Assembly (NCBI GenBank): GCA_031255355.1
Contig: JAIRSR010000045.1
Location: forward strand, 1-6,401
DNA length: 6,401 nt
From: Clostridiales bacterium
GTDB lineage: Bacteria; Bacillota; Clostridia; Monoglobales; Firm-18
Direction of reading: 5' to 3'
Below are positions 1 through 5,587 of the stretch, in pieces (position 1 is the stretch's first letter; each line of letters begins with the position of its first letter). The notes under the pieces are model-generated. The model did no database searches. It was not told the origin of the DNA and worked only from the letters and a program-made list of their open reading frames with translations. Made by a program: the position numbers and the translations under genes.

Positions 1-1650
1 TTTGATGTAATCCTCCATATCGCTTTGGAACATCAACTTCACCGCCGAGGTGTCCACCCCGAGCCGACGCAAAAACGACGCCGCTTCAAACGTCCTCACC
101 CCTGTTTTTACAGTGAAATACTTCGTGTCAATCGCGATTCCCGCGTAAAGCGCCTGTGCCTCGCTGACGGACAGCGCGGGGTGTTCTTCCATATATTGTA
201 AAATTTCCGTCACCATTTCACAGGTGGACGAAGCATACGGCTCATGGTACGTCAAAGCGGTGTCGCTGATAAAACGCTCCCCCCGCCTATGGTGGTCGAT
301 GAGGACTTTATCGCTTACCGCGCCGAGTAAGCGCGGGGATTCCACTAAGTCCGGGTTGTGCGTATCCACGACAATCAACAGGGAATTGCCGTCGAACATC
401 TGCAACGCGGCGGTTTCGGTGATAAACACGCCGTGGTACGCCTCGTCGCCGCTAAGCGACGCGACAATCTCATTGCACCTGCCGGGGATTTGCCCCGCGA
501 CGATATGCGCCTTAATCCCTCTGTTCCGCACCATGCGGGAAATGCCCACCGCCGCGCCGATGGAATCAGGGTCCGGCGCTCTATGCCCCATGACGAACAC
601 GGTATCCGCGCTGTCAATCAATTCCCGCAGCGCGTGTGCCACCACGCGGGGCTTGACTTTGGTGATTTTCTCGAACCCCTCCGAGCGTCCCCCGAAAAAG
701 CGGAAGTTATCGTTGTCCTTAATGACCGCTTGGTCGCCGCCCCTGCCCAACGCCATATCGATCGCCGCCTTAGCGTAAGCGTCGCTGTCGCGCGCGCCGC
801 CGCCCATGCCGATTCCGATACTCAGCGTTACGGGGATTTTGTTGCCGTCTTGAACCTCCCGCGCCGCGTCCAAAATTTCAAACTTCGCGTCGATAATCCC
901 CTGTAGGCTTTTATGCTCAAAAATGATATGGTATTTGTCCTTTTCATACTTGCGCGACACCCCGCCGGTTTTGCTCACCCAAGCGGAAATTTTATGCTCT
1001 ACGGCGGCGGTAAGGCTTGCGCGGGATTCCTCCGGCGTGTTTTTCATTAAATCCTCTAAGTTGTCAATCATCAGTTCGCAGGAGAGGATTTTGCCGTCTT
1101 GATACCGCGCCTCGTATTCATACTCCGGTGTACGGTCGATCCAATACAGCGCGATAGAGTAGTCCGAACCGTTCTTTTCCGTATGGTGTACGATGTTGCC
1201 CACAATTTGATAGTGCTTGCCGTCATGCTCCAGATGAATGGAAACGTCGTTTTTCCGCTCCAGAATTTTCAGCAACTGCAAGTTGGGGAACACTGACTGA
1301 ATGGGCTTTTCGAGGATTTCCTCCCCCGCGATGCTCAAAAACCGCCGATTGTACCAAATCACCGTGCCGGAGAGCGACATAATCAGCATGGGAAGCGGGA
1401 AGTTCAGCATGGAATCCCGCGTGGCGCTGTCCAAATGAAAGGTTAGATTCTCAATATAACTTGTAATTTGCCGTTGCTTTTCCTTTTTGTTCATCGCGTA
1501 GTGGATCCCGAGCGCGGTGAGGATCATCAACTCCACCGTCCCGACGTAAAAATCACCTCTGATAAAGGACAGCGCGGCGAATACGGAAATCACCGTGAAG
1601 TATATTCTCACTCCCGCCGTTGCTCTTTTGATAAACCCTTTATTGTCCAT
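1..1650 (-). CDS. gdpP: GdpP, membrane-bound cyclic-di-AMP phosphodiesterase (PAS / degenerate GGDEF / DHH-DHHA1), C-terminus cut by window
   Basis: GdpP-family enzymes (YybT in Bacillus) hydrolyse c-di-AMP to pApA at the membrane and so set c-di-AMP levels, which affect potassium and osmolyte balance, wall stress and beta-lactam tolerance. The gene reads leftward and is open at the window edge, with 550 codons visible of a family length of about 650; most of the DHHA1 domain is missing. Two membrane segments lie at about residues 14-30 and 36-53. A PAS-like domain follows at about 85-150. The degenerate GGDEF domain ends in the family signature RGGDQ (G304-Q307). The DHH phosphoesterase domain has H356, D360 and D362 (motif HRAPDPDS), D429 (VVDTHNP), D452-H453-H454 (IDHH) and D508 (IDTKYFT), so every metal-binding motif I can see is intact. 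The ATG at 1650 follows a GGAGGTG site with 7-base spacing and overlaps the upstream gene by 11 bp, suggesting translational coupling. Identification is very secure. Confidence 0.97.
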   Translation of the reverse strand, partial: MDNKGFIKRATAGVRIYFTVISVFAALSFIRGDFYVGTVELMILTALGIHYAMNKKEKQRQITSYIENLTFHLDSATRDSMLNFPLPMLIMSLSGTVIWYNRRFLSIAGEEILEKPIQSVFPNLQLLKILERKNDVSIHLEHDGKHYQIVGNIVHHTEKNGSDYSIALYWIDRTPEYEYEARYQDGKILSCELMIDNLEDLMKNTPEESRASLTAAVEHKISAWVSKTGGVSRKYEKDKYHIIFEHKSLQGIIDAKFEILDAAREVQDGNKIPVTLSIGIGMGGGARDSDAYAKAAIDMALGRGGDQAVIKDNDNFRFFGGRSEGFEKITKVKPRVVAHALRELIDSADTVFVMGHRAPDPDSIGAAVGISRMVRNRGIKAHIVAGQIPGRCNEIVASLSGDEAYHGVFITETAALQMFDGNSLLIVVDTHNPDLVESPRLLGAVSDKVLIDHHRRGERFISDTALTYHEPYASSTCEMVTEILQYMEEHPALSVSEAQALYAGIAIDTKYFTVKTGVRTFEAASFLRRLGVDTSAVKLMFQSDMEDYIK

Positions 1651-2413
1651 CGTCACTCACCTCCCGGCGGCGCAACCCGCGAAAATCCAAAAACGCGTCC
1701 GCGACCGCAATCAGCGCGAACCCGAGCATGAGCAACGGCAACGCTACCGAAACGACAAAAAACGCCGCAATGTAAACCGTCAGACGAATCCACGCGCTTT
1801 TCAGAACGCGCCGCACTTTGAAATCGGCAAACGACAAGCCGCATACAAACGCAACGCCGCTAATCACCACCGTGATGTTGGAAATTGCCGCGAAAACGAT
1901 ATGACGCGGCGCAAGCAGCGGCAATAGGTAGGAAACGCCAAGCGCAACCGCCGCAGAACGCCGTAATTTCAACTCTGAAAATTTCGGGTGCCGTGAAACG
2001 TCCCTTTTCAGCAACGCCAAAACCTGCTTCACCGCCATGTAAGCGGCGTAACTGAGCAACAGCGTATTTAATATTAAAATGGACGGAAACATCACGGTAT
2101 ACAGTTCCTTGACCACGGTGAGGTGTTCCGCGGCGAACACGCCGAACACCCGCTGTGCCTGCCCGGGCGGTAATGATTCGAGTGCCTGCCCGATCAGCGC
2201 GGCGGCTTCGTCTATTTGCGCTAAAATGATGTTCGTCCCGCTCAGCCGCCCGGCGCGGTAAATGTTCACGACGGCGGAGAGCAGCAACGCCCCGGCGGAC
2301 GTGAACACGCCGTGGAAAAAGCCCAGCCTGCCCCGAAAGGTAAAGAGCAGCGCCCCAAGCGCGGCGCCAAGTAACATGTATGAAACTATTTCCAACAATA
2401 AACCTATCATCAT
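1640..2413 (-). CDS. DUF2232 / YybS-like integral membrane protein, partner of gdpP
   Basis: This 257-residue protein is very hydrophobic, with about six likely membrane segments near residues 4-25, 31-51, 106-129, 152-169, 171-195 and 210-241. A soluble amphipathic stretch (about 55-104) separates the second and third segments. The late part (N179 to F195, an N-rich start followed by a hydrophobic run ending GLSF) resembles the conserved end of DUF2232 proteins. Position supports this: yybS lies directly upstream of gdpP (yybT) in Bacillus subtilis, and the same order is common in Clostridia. The biochemical function is unknown; the family has been compared with substrate-binding membrane subunits of transporters, which I cannot test here. 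The start is ATG-ATG (2413 or 2410). A GAGGG site lies 5 bases before the first and 8 before the second, so 2410 is equally possible. The stop sits inside the first codons of gdpP, so the two are almost certainly co-transcribed. Confidence 0.85.
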   Translation of the reverse strand: MMIGLLLEIVSYMLLGAALGALLFTFRGRLGFFHGVFTSAGALLLSAVVNIYRAGRLSGTNIILAQIDEAAALIGQALESLPPGQAQRVFGVFAAEHLTVVKELYTVMFPSILILNTLLLSYAAYMAVKQVLALLKRDVSRHPKFSELKLRRSAAVALGVSYLLPLLAPRHIVFAAISNITVVISGVAFVCGLSFADFKVRRVLKSAWIRLTVYIAAFFVVSVALPLLMLGFALIAVADAFLDFRGLRRREVSDDGQ

Positions 2414-2491
2414 TTAATCCCTCATCGATTTTGTCCGCCGCGTGTTCCCGCAGGGGTTCCTCGCGTTGCGGAACTGTTCCCGAACAGGTCT

Positions 2492-2520
2492 ATTATACCA
2501 TTATATTTTCATAAAAGCAA
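2492..2520 (-). promoter_or_regulatory. Promoter of the DUF2232-gdpP operon (extended -10)
   Basis: On the minus strand a perfect TATAAT (2497 to 2492) is preceded by TGG, giving an extended -10 (TGGTATAAT). TTGCTT at 2520 to 2515 is a half-matching -35 with 17-bp spacing. The predicted start of transcription, near 2485, falls inside the CTGTTC palindrome. The form fits a housekeeping sigma-A promoter. Confidence 0.65.
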
Positions 2521-2552
2521 ATTTTTTTGAAAATTTTTATTTTTCCTAAAAA

Positions 2553-2585
2553 ATGACAATTATTTCACACCATATATATTATAAT
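2553..2585 (+). promoter_or_regulatory. Likely spoIIE promoter with a 21-bp spacer
   Basis: A perfect TATAAT lies at 2580-2585. The best -35-like hexamer is ATGACA at 2553-2558, 21 bp upstream; at 17-18 bp there is only CAATTA or ACAATT. The spoIIE and spoIIG promoters of Bacillus subtilis are known sigma-A promoters with 21-22 bp spacers that need Spo0A~P. Here TGACAAT overlapping the -35 matches the Spo0A box TGNCGAA only partly, so the Spo0A part is inference. An alternative -10 is TATATT at 2575-2580, with a 16-bp spacer. Confidence 0.5.
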
Positions 2586-2627
2586 AGACCTGTTCGGAAA
2601 CAGGACAAGTCATATATAACAGATAAG

Positions 2628-2634
2628 AAGGGGG
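2628..2634 (+). promoter_or_regulatory. Ribosome binding site fixing the TTG start of spoIIE
   Basis: AAGGGGG lies seven bases before TTG at 2642. No ATG or GTG is suitably spaced from it, so this site decides the start codon. Confidence 0.7.
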
Positions 2635-2641
2635 ACTATCT

Positions 2642-5002
2642 TTGAATAAAATACATATTTTTTCACAGTATCATATCAAGGGAGGACGCGCGGGGACGCT
2701 GTCCGCGCGTCACGCGGCGGGGGTAATCGTCGTGTTTCTGTTGGGGCGGGTGGTCGCCTTTGACATGGCGGCGCCCTTTGGACCTGCCGTCCTCGCCGCG
2801 TATATCGCCAACGACAAAACACCGTCATGGCGTTATATCGCCGTTGCCGCAGCGGGGTTGCTCGGCGTTCTCACCTCCGGCGCGTCCGTGCCGTTCGCGA
2901 AGTACCTGCTGACCTACGTGCTGTTCGGCTTGATTTACCTATCGGTATCCGCTTTGACCGATCGGCGGAAAAATTATACCGTTTCGGGCATGGCGGGGGT
3001 GTCGCTTTTGATTTCCGGCGTGATTTTTTCCGCGCGGTACGGCTTCGCGCCGTATGACGTGTTGATGTTGGTGCTGGAGAGTGCTTGCTGTGTGGTTGCG
3101 GCGCGGTTGACGCAAAGCGCGGCGCGGGTGTTGTTCCCCGCAGGCGACCGCCCCGCCGCCCCCGGCATTGCCGCCGCCGCGTCCGTCGATGAAATCGCGG
3201 GGCTGTCCGTCGTCGCCGTGCTGTGCGCCTTAGGGCTTTCCACCATAAAAATCGGCGGGCTTGCCCTCGGCAACTCCTTAGCGGCGGCGTTGATTATGCT
3301 GTTCGCGTTGGCGGGCGGCGTTTCGGCGGGCGCGGCGGGCGGCGTGGCGTTGGGCGTGTTGTACGGCGTTTCGCGGTTCCCCGTGACCGCGATTGCCGGC
3401 GTTTTCGGCTTTTGCGGCTTGGCGGCGGGGCTGATGCGGCGGTTTGATAAGGCGGGGGCCGCCCTCGGCTTTTTCGTCGCGAACGCCGTACTTTCCATGT
3501 ACTTAGGCGGCTTTGACGGCGGTACTTTCGGCGTTTTGGAACTGTGCCTCGCTATCGCGCTGTTTTGTTTGCTTCCGACGTCCGTCGTTGCCGAAGCGGA
3601 GAGCGTCCTCGGCGGGACGGGCAAGCGCGGCGCGGGCGCGGTGAAATTCATCACGCAAAAATTGCGCGGCGTGGCGGCGGCGTTCGGCGGGCTCGCGGGG
3701 ACGTTTTCGGGCATCGCGCGTCCCGAACAGGCGGAAAATCCTGCGGACGTTACCGCGCTTTTCGACAAAGCGGCGGACAAGGTATGCCGCAAGTGCGGCT
3801 TGCGGTTCGTGTGTTGGGAAAAACAGTTCAACGCCACCTATGACGCGATGATGAAACTCGCGCCGGTGTTCCGAAGCGGCGGCAAAGCGGAGCCTTCTCA
3901 TTTGCCCGAACAGTTCCGAAGCAAGTGTATCAAGGTCGATGATTTGGTCGCCGAACTGAACCGCGTGTACGGGCAGTACAGGCTGGATACGCGCTGGCGG
4001 CAGAGGGTCGCCGAAAGTCAGGAACTGACCGCCGAACAGTTCACCGGAATGTCGCGGATTATTGACGGCCTCGCGTCGGAACTCGACAGCGCGGTCGCCT
4101 TTGACGATTTACTGGAACAGCGCGTGGCTTCCGCGTTGGCGCGGGCGGGTTTGAAGCGGCGCGAGGTGAGCGTCGTCAAAAACAACTACGGCCGCTATGA
4201 AGCGTCCGTCAAAATGAAACGTTGCGCGGACGGCAAACAGTGCGCGGAAGCGGTCGTTCCTACCGTGTCCGGGGCAATCGGGCGGGAAATGGAATGTCGC
4301 GAAGCCGCTTGCGCGCGGGAGCGGGGCGGGACGCGCTGTGAACTCTACCTCGTGGAAAAGGAAAAATTCGCCGTAGCGTGCGGCGCGGCGTGCAGGGCGA
4401 AAGACGGACAGAGCGAGAGCGGCGATAACTACAGTTACACGCGCGTATGCGACGGAAAATACGTCCTCGCGCTAAGTGACGGCATGGGCAGCGGCACGCA
4501 GGCGGCGGGACAGTCCCGCGTCACCGTCACCATGCTGGAGCAACTTTTGGGCGCGGGCTTTGACAAGCACACGGCGATTAAAATTATCAATTCCGCGCTG
4601 CGCGTAAAAACCACCGCAGAATGTTTCGCCACGATTGACCTTACCATTTTAGACCTGTTCAGCGGCGAGGCGGAGTTTATCAAAATCGGCGCGAACGCTT
4701 CCTTTATCAAGCGCGGCAAAAGAGTGGAGCAGATAAATTCCTCGTCGCTTCCCGTCGGAATCCTCAGCGACGTGGACGTGGAAATCTCCGGCAAAACGCT
4801 GGAGCGCGGCGATTGCGTCATTATGGTAAGCGACGGCGTTCACAACGCGGCGGACAGTTGGCTCGGCGGGTACCTCTCACAGTTGGACGCCGCCGCCCCG
4901 CAAGCAATGGCGGAGCGCATTTTGGAGGAAGCGGCGCGGAGGAAAAATCAACGGATCGACGACGATATGACGGTGGTTGCCGCGACGGTGGTCGCGCCGT
5001 AA
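2642..5002 (+). CDS. spoIIE: SpoIIE, stage II sporulation protein E (PP2C-type serine phosphatase)
   Basis: SpoIIE dephosphorylates the anti-anti-sigma factor SpoIIAA in the forespore, releasing sigma-F, and also takes part in assembly of the polar septum with FtsZ. The 786-residue length is close to that of Bacillus SpoIIE. A short cytosolic start is followed by a block of about ten membrane segments (about residues 25-325). The cytosolic middle region carries a cysteine cluster, C382-x2-C385-x5-C391-W392, as in other SpoIIE proteins. The C-terminal PP2C domain (about 585-786) has the metal-binding motifs DGMGSG (D613-G618), SDGVHN (D731) and DDDMTV (D773-D775), so the phosphatase looks active. 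The start is TTG at 2642; the next in-frame ATG is about 40 codons later, inside the first membrane segment. An AAGGGGG site (2628-2634) lies 7 bases before the TTG. The gene is divergent from the gdpP operon; its likely promoter has the long spacer typical of Spo0A-activated genes. Its presence implies the organism sporulates or recently did. Confidence 0.97.
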   Translation: MNKIHIFSQYHIKGGRAGTLSARHAAGVIVVFLLGRVVAFDMAAPFGPAVLAAYIANDKTPSWRYIAVAAAGLLGVLTSGASVPFAKYLLTYVLFGLIYLSVSALTDRRKNYTVSGMAGVSLLISGVIFSARYGFAPYDVLMLVLESACCVVAARLTQSAARVLFPAGDRPAAPGIAAAASVDEIAGLSVVAVLCALGLSTIKIGGLALGNSLAAALIMLFALAGGVSAGAAGGVALGVLYGVSRFPVTAIAGVFGFCGLAAGLMRRFDKAGAALGFFVANAVLSMYLGGFDGGTFGVLELCLAIALFCLLPTSVVAEAESVLGGTGKRGAGAVKFITQKLRGVAAAFGGLAGTFSGIARPEQAENPADVTALFDKAADKVCRKCGLRFVCWEKQFNATYDAMMKLAPVFRSGGKAEPSHLPEQFRSKCIKVDDLVAELNRVYGQYRLDTRWRQRVAESQELTAEQFTGMSRIIDGLASELDSAVAFDDLLEQRVASALARAGLKRREVSVVKNNYGRYEASVKMKRCADGKQCAEAVVPTVSGAIGREMECREAACARERGGTRCELYLVEKEKFAVACGAACRAKDGQSESGDNYSYTRVCDGKYVLALSDGMGSGTQAAGQSRVTVTMLEQLLGAGFDKHTAIKIINSALRVKTTAECFATIDLTILDLFSGEAEFIKIGANASFIKRGKRVEQINSSSLPVGILSDVDVEISGKTLERGDCVIMVSDGVHNAADSWLGGYLSQLDAAAPQAMAERILEEAARRKNQRIDDDMTVVAATVVAP

Positions 5003-5010
5003 TCACCGGG

Positions 5011-5040
5011 TATCATATTAGGTATCATTATCATATTAGG
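5011..5040. repeat. Short direct repeat TATCATATTAGG x2
   Basis: TATCATATTAGG occurs at 5011-5022 and 5029-5040, separated by TATCAT, giving an 18-bp period that starts just after the spoIIE stop codon. The second copy runs into the left end of the MITE-like element. No hairpin or terminator is formed by it. Confidence 0.7.
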
Positions 5041-5201
5041 GGGTGTTTGGGAAATAGGCGTATGTGATTTTGTGAGAAAAATTTTCGTGAGATTTTGCTA
5101 AAATTTTTAATTATAATTTGTTTATGATTCACAAATTTTTGCGGAAAAATCGCGGAAATTTTTCCGCAAAGGCACGTGCGCGGTATTTTCCAAACACGCC
5201 C
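5039..5201. mobile_element. MITE-like element, 163 bp, with terminal inverted repeats and TA flanks
   Basis: The left end (5037-5056, TAGGGGGTGTTTGGGAAATA) and the right end (5184-5203, TATTTTCCAAACACGCCCTA) are inverted copies with 18 of 20 matches, the outermost TA being a possible 2-bp target duplication. The inside is AT-rich, contains no reading frame of note and has a strong central hairpin. Small size, terminal inverted repeats and lack of coding capacity fit a non-autonomous miniature element moved in trans by a TA-targeting transposase (such as IS630 or some IS5-group elements); the family is not determinable from this copy alone. Confidence 0.6.
5138..5170. repeat. Perfect 13-bp hairpin inside the MITE-like element
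   Basis: TTTGCGGAAAAAT (5138-5150) and ATTTTTCCGCAAA (5158-5170) are exact inverted copies around a 7-base loop. The stem has a GCGG/CCGC core and A/T-rich parts on both sides. No U-run follows on either strand, so it is not a standard intrinsic terminator, though it could slow transcription leaving spoIIE. No other terminator for spoIIE is visible. Confidence 0.75.
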
Positions 5202-5205
5202 TAGG

Positions 5206-5249
5206 TATAATTTGGGATATTTTTGGCGATACTACCTTTGTGGAGGTGA
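5206..5249 (+). promoter_or_regulatory. Possible -10 box and ribosome binding site of the 73-aa gene
   Basis: A perfect TATAAT (5206-5211) lies 43 bases before the ATG at 5255 and starts only two bases beyond the right flank of the MITE-like element. A -35 at normal spacing would lie inside the element's right repeat (GTATTT at 5183-5188), which is a poor match. GGAGGTGA (5242-5249) is a strong ribosome binding site. Confidence 0.4.
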
Positions 5250-5254
5250 TGAAC

Positions 5255-5476
5255 ATGGCGAATCAGGGCGCGAAAAGAGCGGTAATCATTCACGACATAA
5301 AAAGTAAGAATATCGAGCAGGCCATTTTCATTTTGCGCGGCGACGAAGCGGCGGTATGCAACGCCGCCGTCATTGAGGAAGCAAATGAAATTGTGCAAAA
5401 TTACATCAAGCAAGCGGGCGCGGGCAGGTACAGAAACATCGCGTCCAAGCGCAAATGGTTCAAATGGGGCAAATAG
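5255..5476 (+). CDS. 73-residue hypothetical protein
   Basis: I do not recognise this gene with certainty. It begins with ATG at 5255, five bases after a GGAGGTGA site (5242-5249); in-frame GTG at 5240 and ATG at 5249 overlap or precede that site and are unlikely starts. The protein has no membrane segment or signal peptide. It opens with a charged/hydrophobic stretch (KRAVIIHDIKS) followed by EQAIFILRGDEAAV, predicted beta strands, then an amphipathic helix (about residues 40-60: EEANEIVQNYIKQ), and ends in a basic aromatic tail (KRKWFKWGK) suited to nucleic-acid or membrane-surface contact. The pattern of a basic start, the phrase EQAIFI and a helical end reminds me of short conserved hypothetical proteins in Clostridia; this is memory only. 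It lies between a MITE-like element and a repeat cluster and converges on the tyrosine recombinase gene. The strong ribosome site and clean frame argue that it is a real gene. Confidence 0.7.
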   Translation: MANQGAKRAVIIHDIKSKNIEQAIFILRGDEAAVCNAAVIEEANEIVQNYIKQAGAGRYRNIASKRKWFKWGK

Positions 5477-5509
5477 CGCGGACGGCAAACAGACCCGACG
5501 CGCGGAAGA

Positions 5510-5528
5510 TTTTAGACAGGCTCTAAAA
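5510..5528. terminator. Weak AT-rich hairpin after the 73-aa gene
   Basis: TTTTAGA (5510-5516) and TCTAAAA (5522-5528) form a perfect 7-bp stem with loop CAGGC. It lies 34 bases after the stop codon of the 73-aa gene. The stem is nearly all A/T and has no following T-run on the plus strand; read on the minus strand it is flanked upstream by TTTTTT. A terminator role is only possible. Confidence 0.3.
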
Positions 5529-5539
5529 AACGCGGTTGG

Positions 5540-5569
5540 GGTGTGTTTGGGAAAGGTGTGTTTGGGAAA
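5540..5569 (+). repeat. Perfect tandem 15-bp repeat carrying the MITE end motif
   Basis: GGTGTGTTTGGGAAA occurs at 5540-5554 and again at 5555-5569 without a gap. With the following TA, the second copy shares the 14-mer GTGTTTGGGAAATA (5558-5571) with the left end of the MITE-like element (5043-5056), so the two repeat sites are related. Confidence 0.8.
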
Positions 5570-5587
5570 TAAGTATTTTTCAAATAA
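5558..5587. repeat. Inverted pair of the GTGTTTGGGAAATA motif next to the recombinase stop codon
   Basis: TTTGGGAAATA (5561-5571) is followed after AG by TATTTTTCAAA (5574-5584), an inverted copy that pairs completely as RNA if G-U pairs are allowed. The stop codon of the recombinase (5582-5580, TGA) lies in the right half. It may serve as a two-way terminator between the convergent genes, a collapsed copy of the MITE-like element, or a recombination core (11-base arms around a 6-base centre). Confidence 0.5.

Larger units (their letters stand above)
2474..2603. repeat. 24-bp inverted repeat (arms 2474-2497 and 2580-2603) bracketing the AT-rich promoter core
   Basis: The arms match at 23 of 24 positions when one is reverse-complemented; the mismatch is the C/T at the sixth base of the outer end. 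Each arm consists of an outer palindrome (CTGTTCCCGAACAG at 2474-2487; CCTGTTcggaAACAGG at 2589-2604), a GTCT/AGAC link and an inner -10 box (TATAAT reading outward). The 82 bp between the arms are not symmetric. I see no clear target-site duplication outside the arms. It can be read either as a pair of operators at divergent promoters or as the terminal repeats of a 130-bp inserted element. Confidence 0.9.
2414..2641. promoter_or_regulatory. Divergent control region between the DUF2232-gdpP operon and spoIIE
   Basis: This 228-bp spacer contains no gene. Its left quarter (2414-2473) is the GC-rich leader of the DUF2232 gene. Its centre (about 2491-2590) is extremely AT-rich and holds two outward-facing promoters. 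Its right part (2586-2641) is the spoIIE leader. A 24-bp inverted repeat with one mismatch marks the two sides of the AT-rich core. I saw no riboswitch fold that I could name. Confidence 0.85.

Noticed and set aside
224..906. Two overlapping plus-strand frames of about 180 codons opposite gdpP
   Set aside because: Both lie antisense to the DHH and GGDEF domains of gdpP, whose motifs are complete; neither has a convincing ribosome site or recognisable domain.
2456..2474. Small hairpin GTTC..GAAC in the leader of the DUF2232 gene, considered as a riboswitch or attenuator
   Set aside because: The stem is only seven pairs with a bulge and a 3-base loop, no terminator follows, and no known riboswitch core is visible.
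2474..2487. LexA (SOS) box
   Set aside because: The half-sites are in the wrong order and spacing: GTTC-N2-GAAC instead of GAAC-N4-GTTC.
2974..3837. Long minus-strand open frame (287 codons) opposite spoIIE
   Set aside because: It is an antisense shadow of the GC-rich spoIIE membrane region; its composition (many A, P, T, S residues) and lack of domain pattern show no real protein.
5011..5040. CRISPR-like or satellite array
   Set aside because: There are only two 12-bp copies with a 6-bp gap and no spacers of regular length.
5540..5587. Chromosomal dif site
   Set aside because: The arms do not resemble the known Firmicutes dif sequence, and the motif is repeated several times nearby, unlike a single-copy dif.
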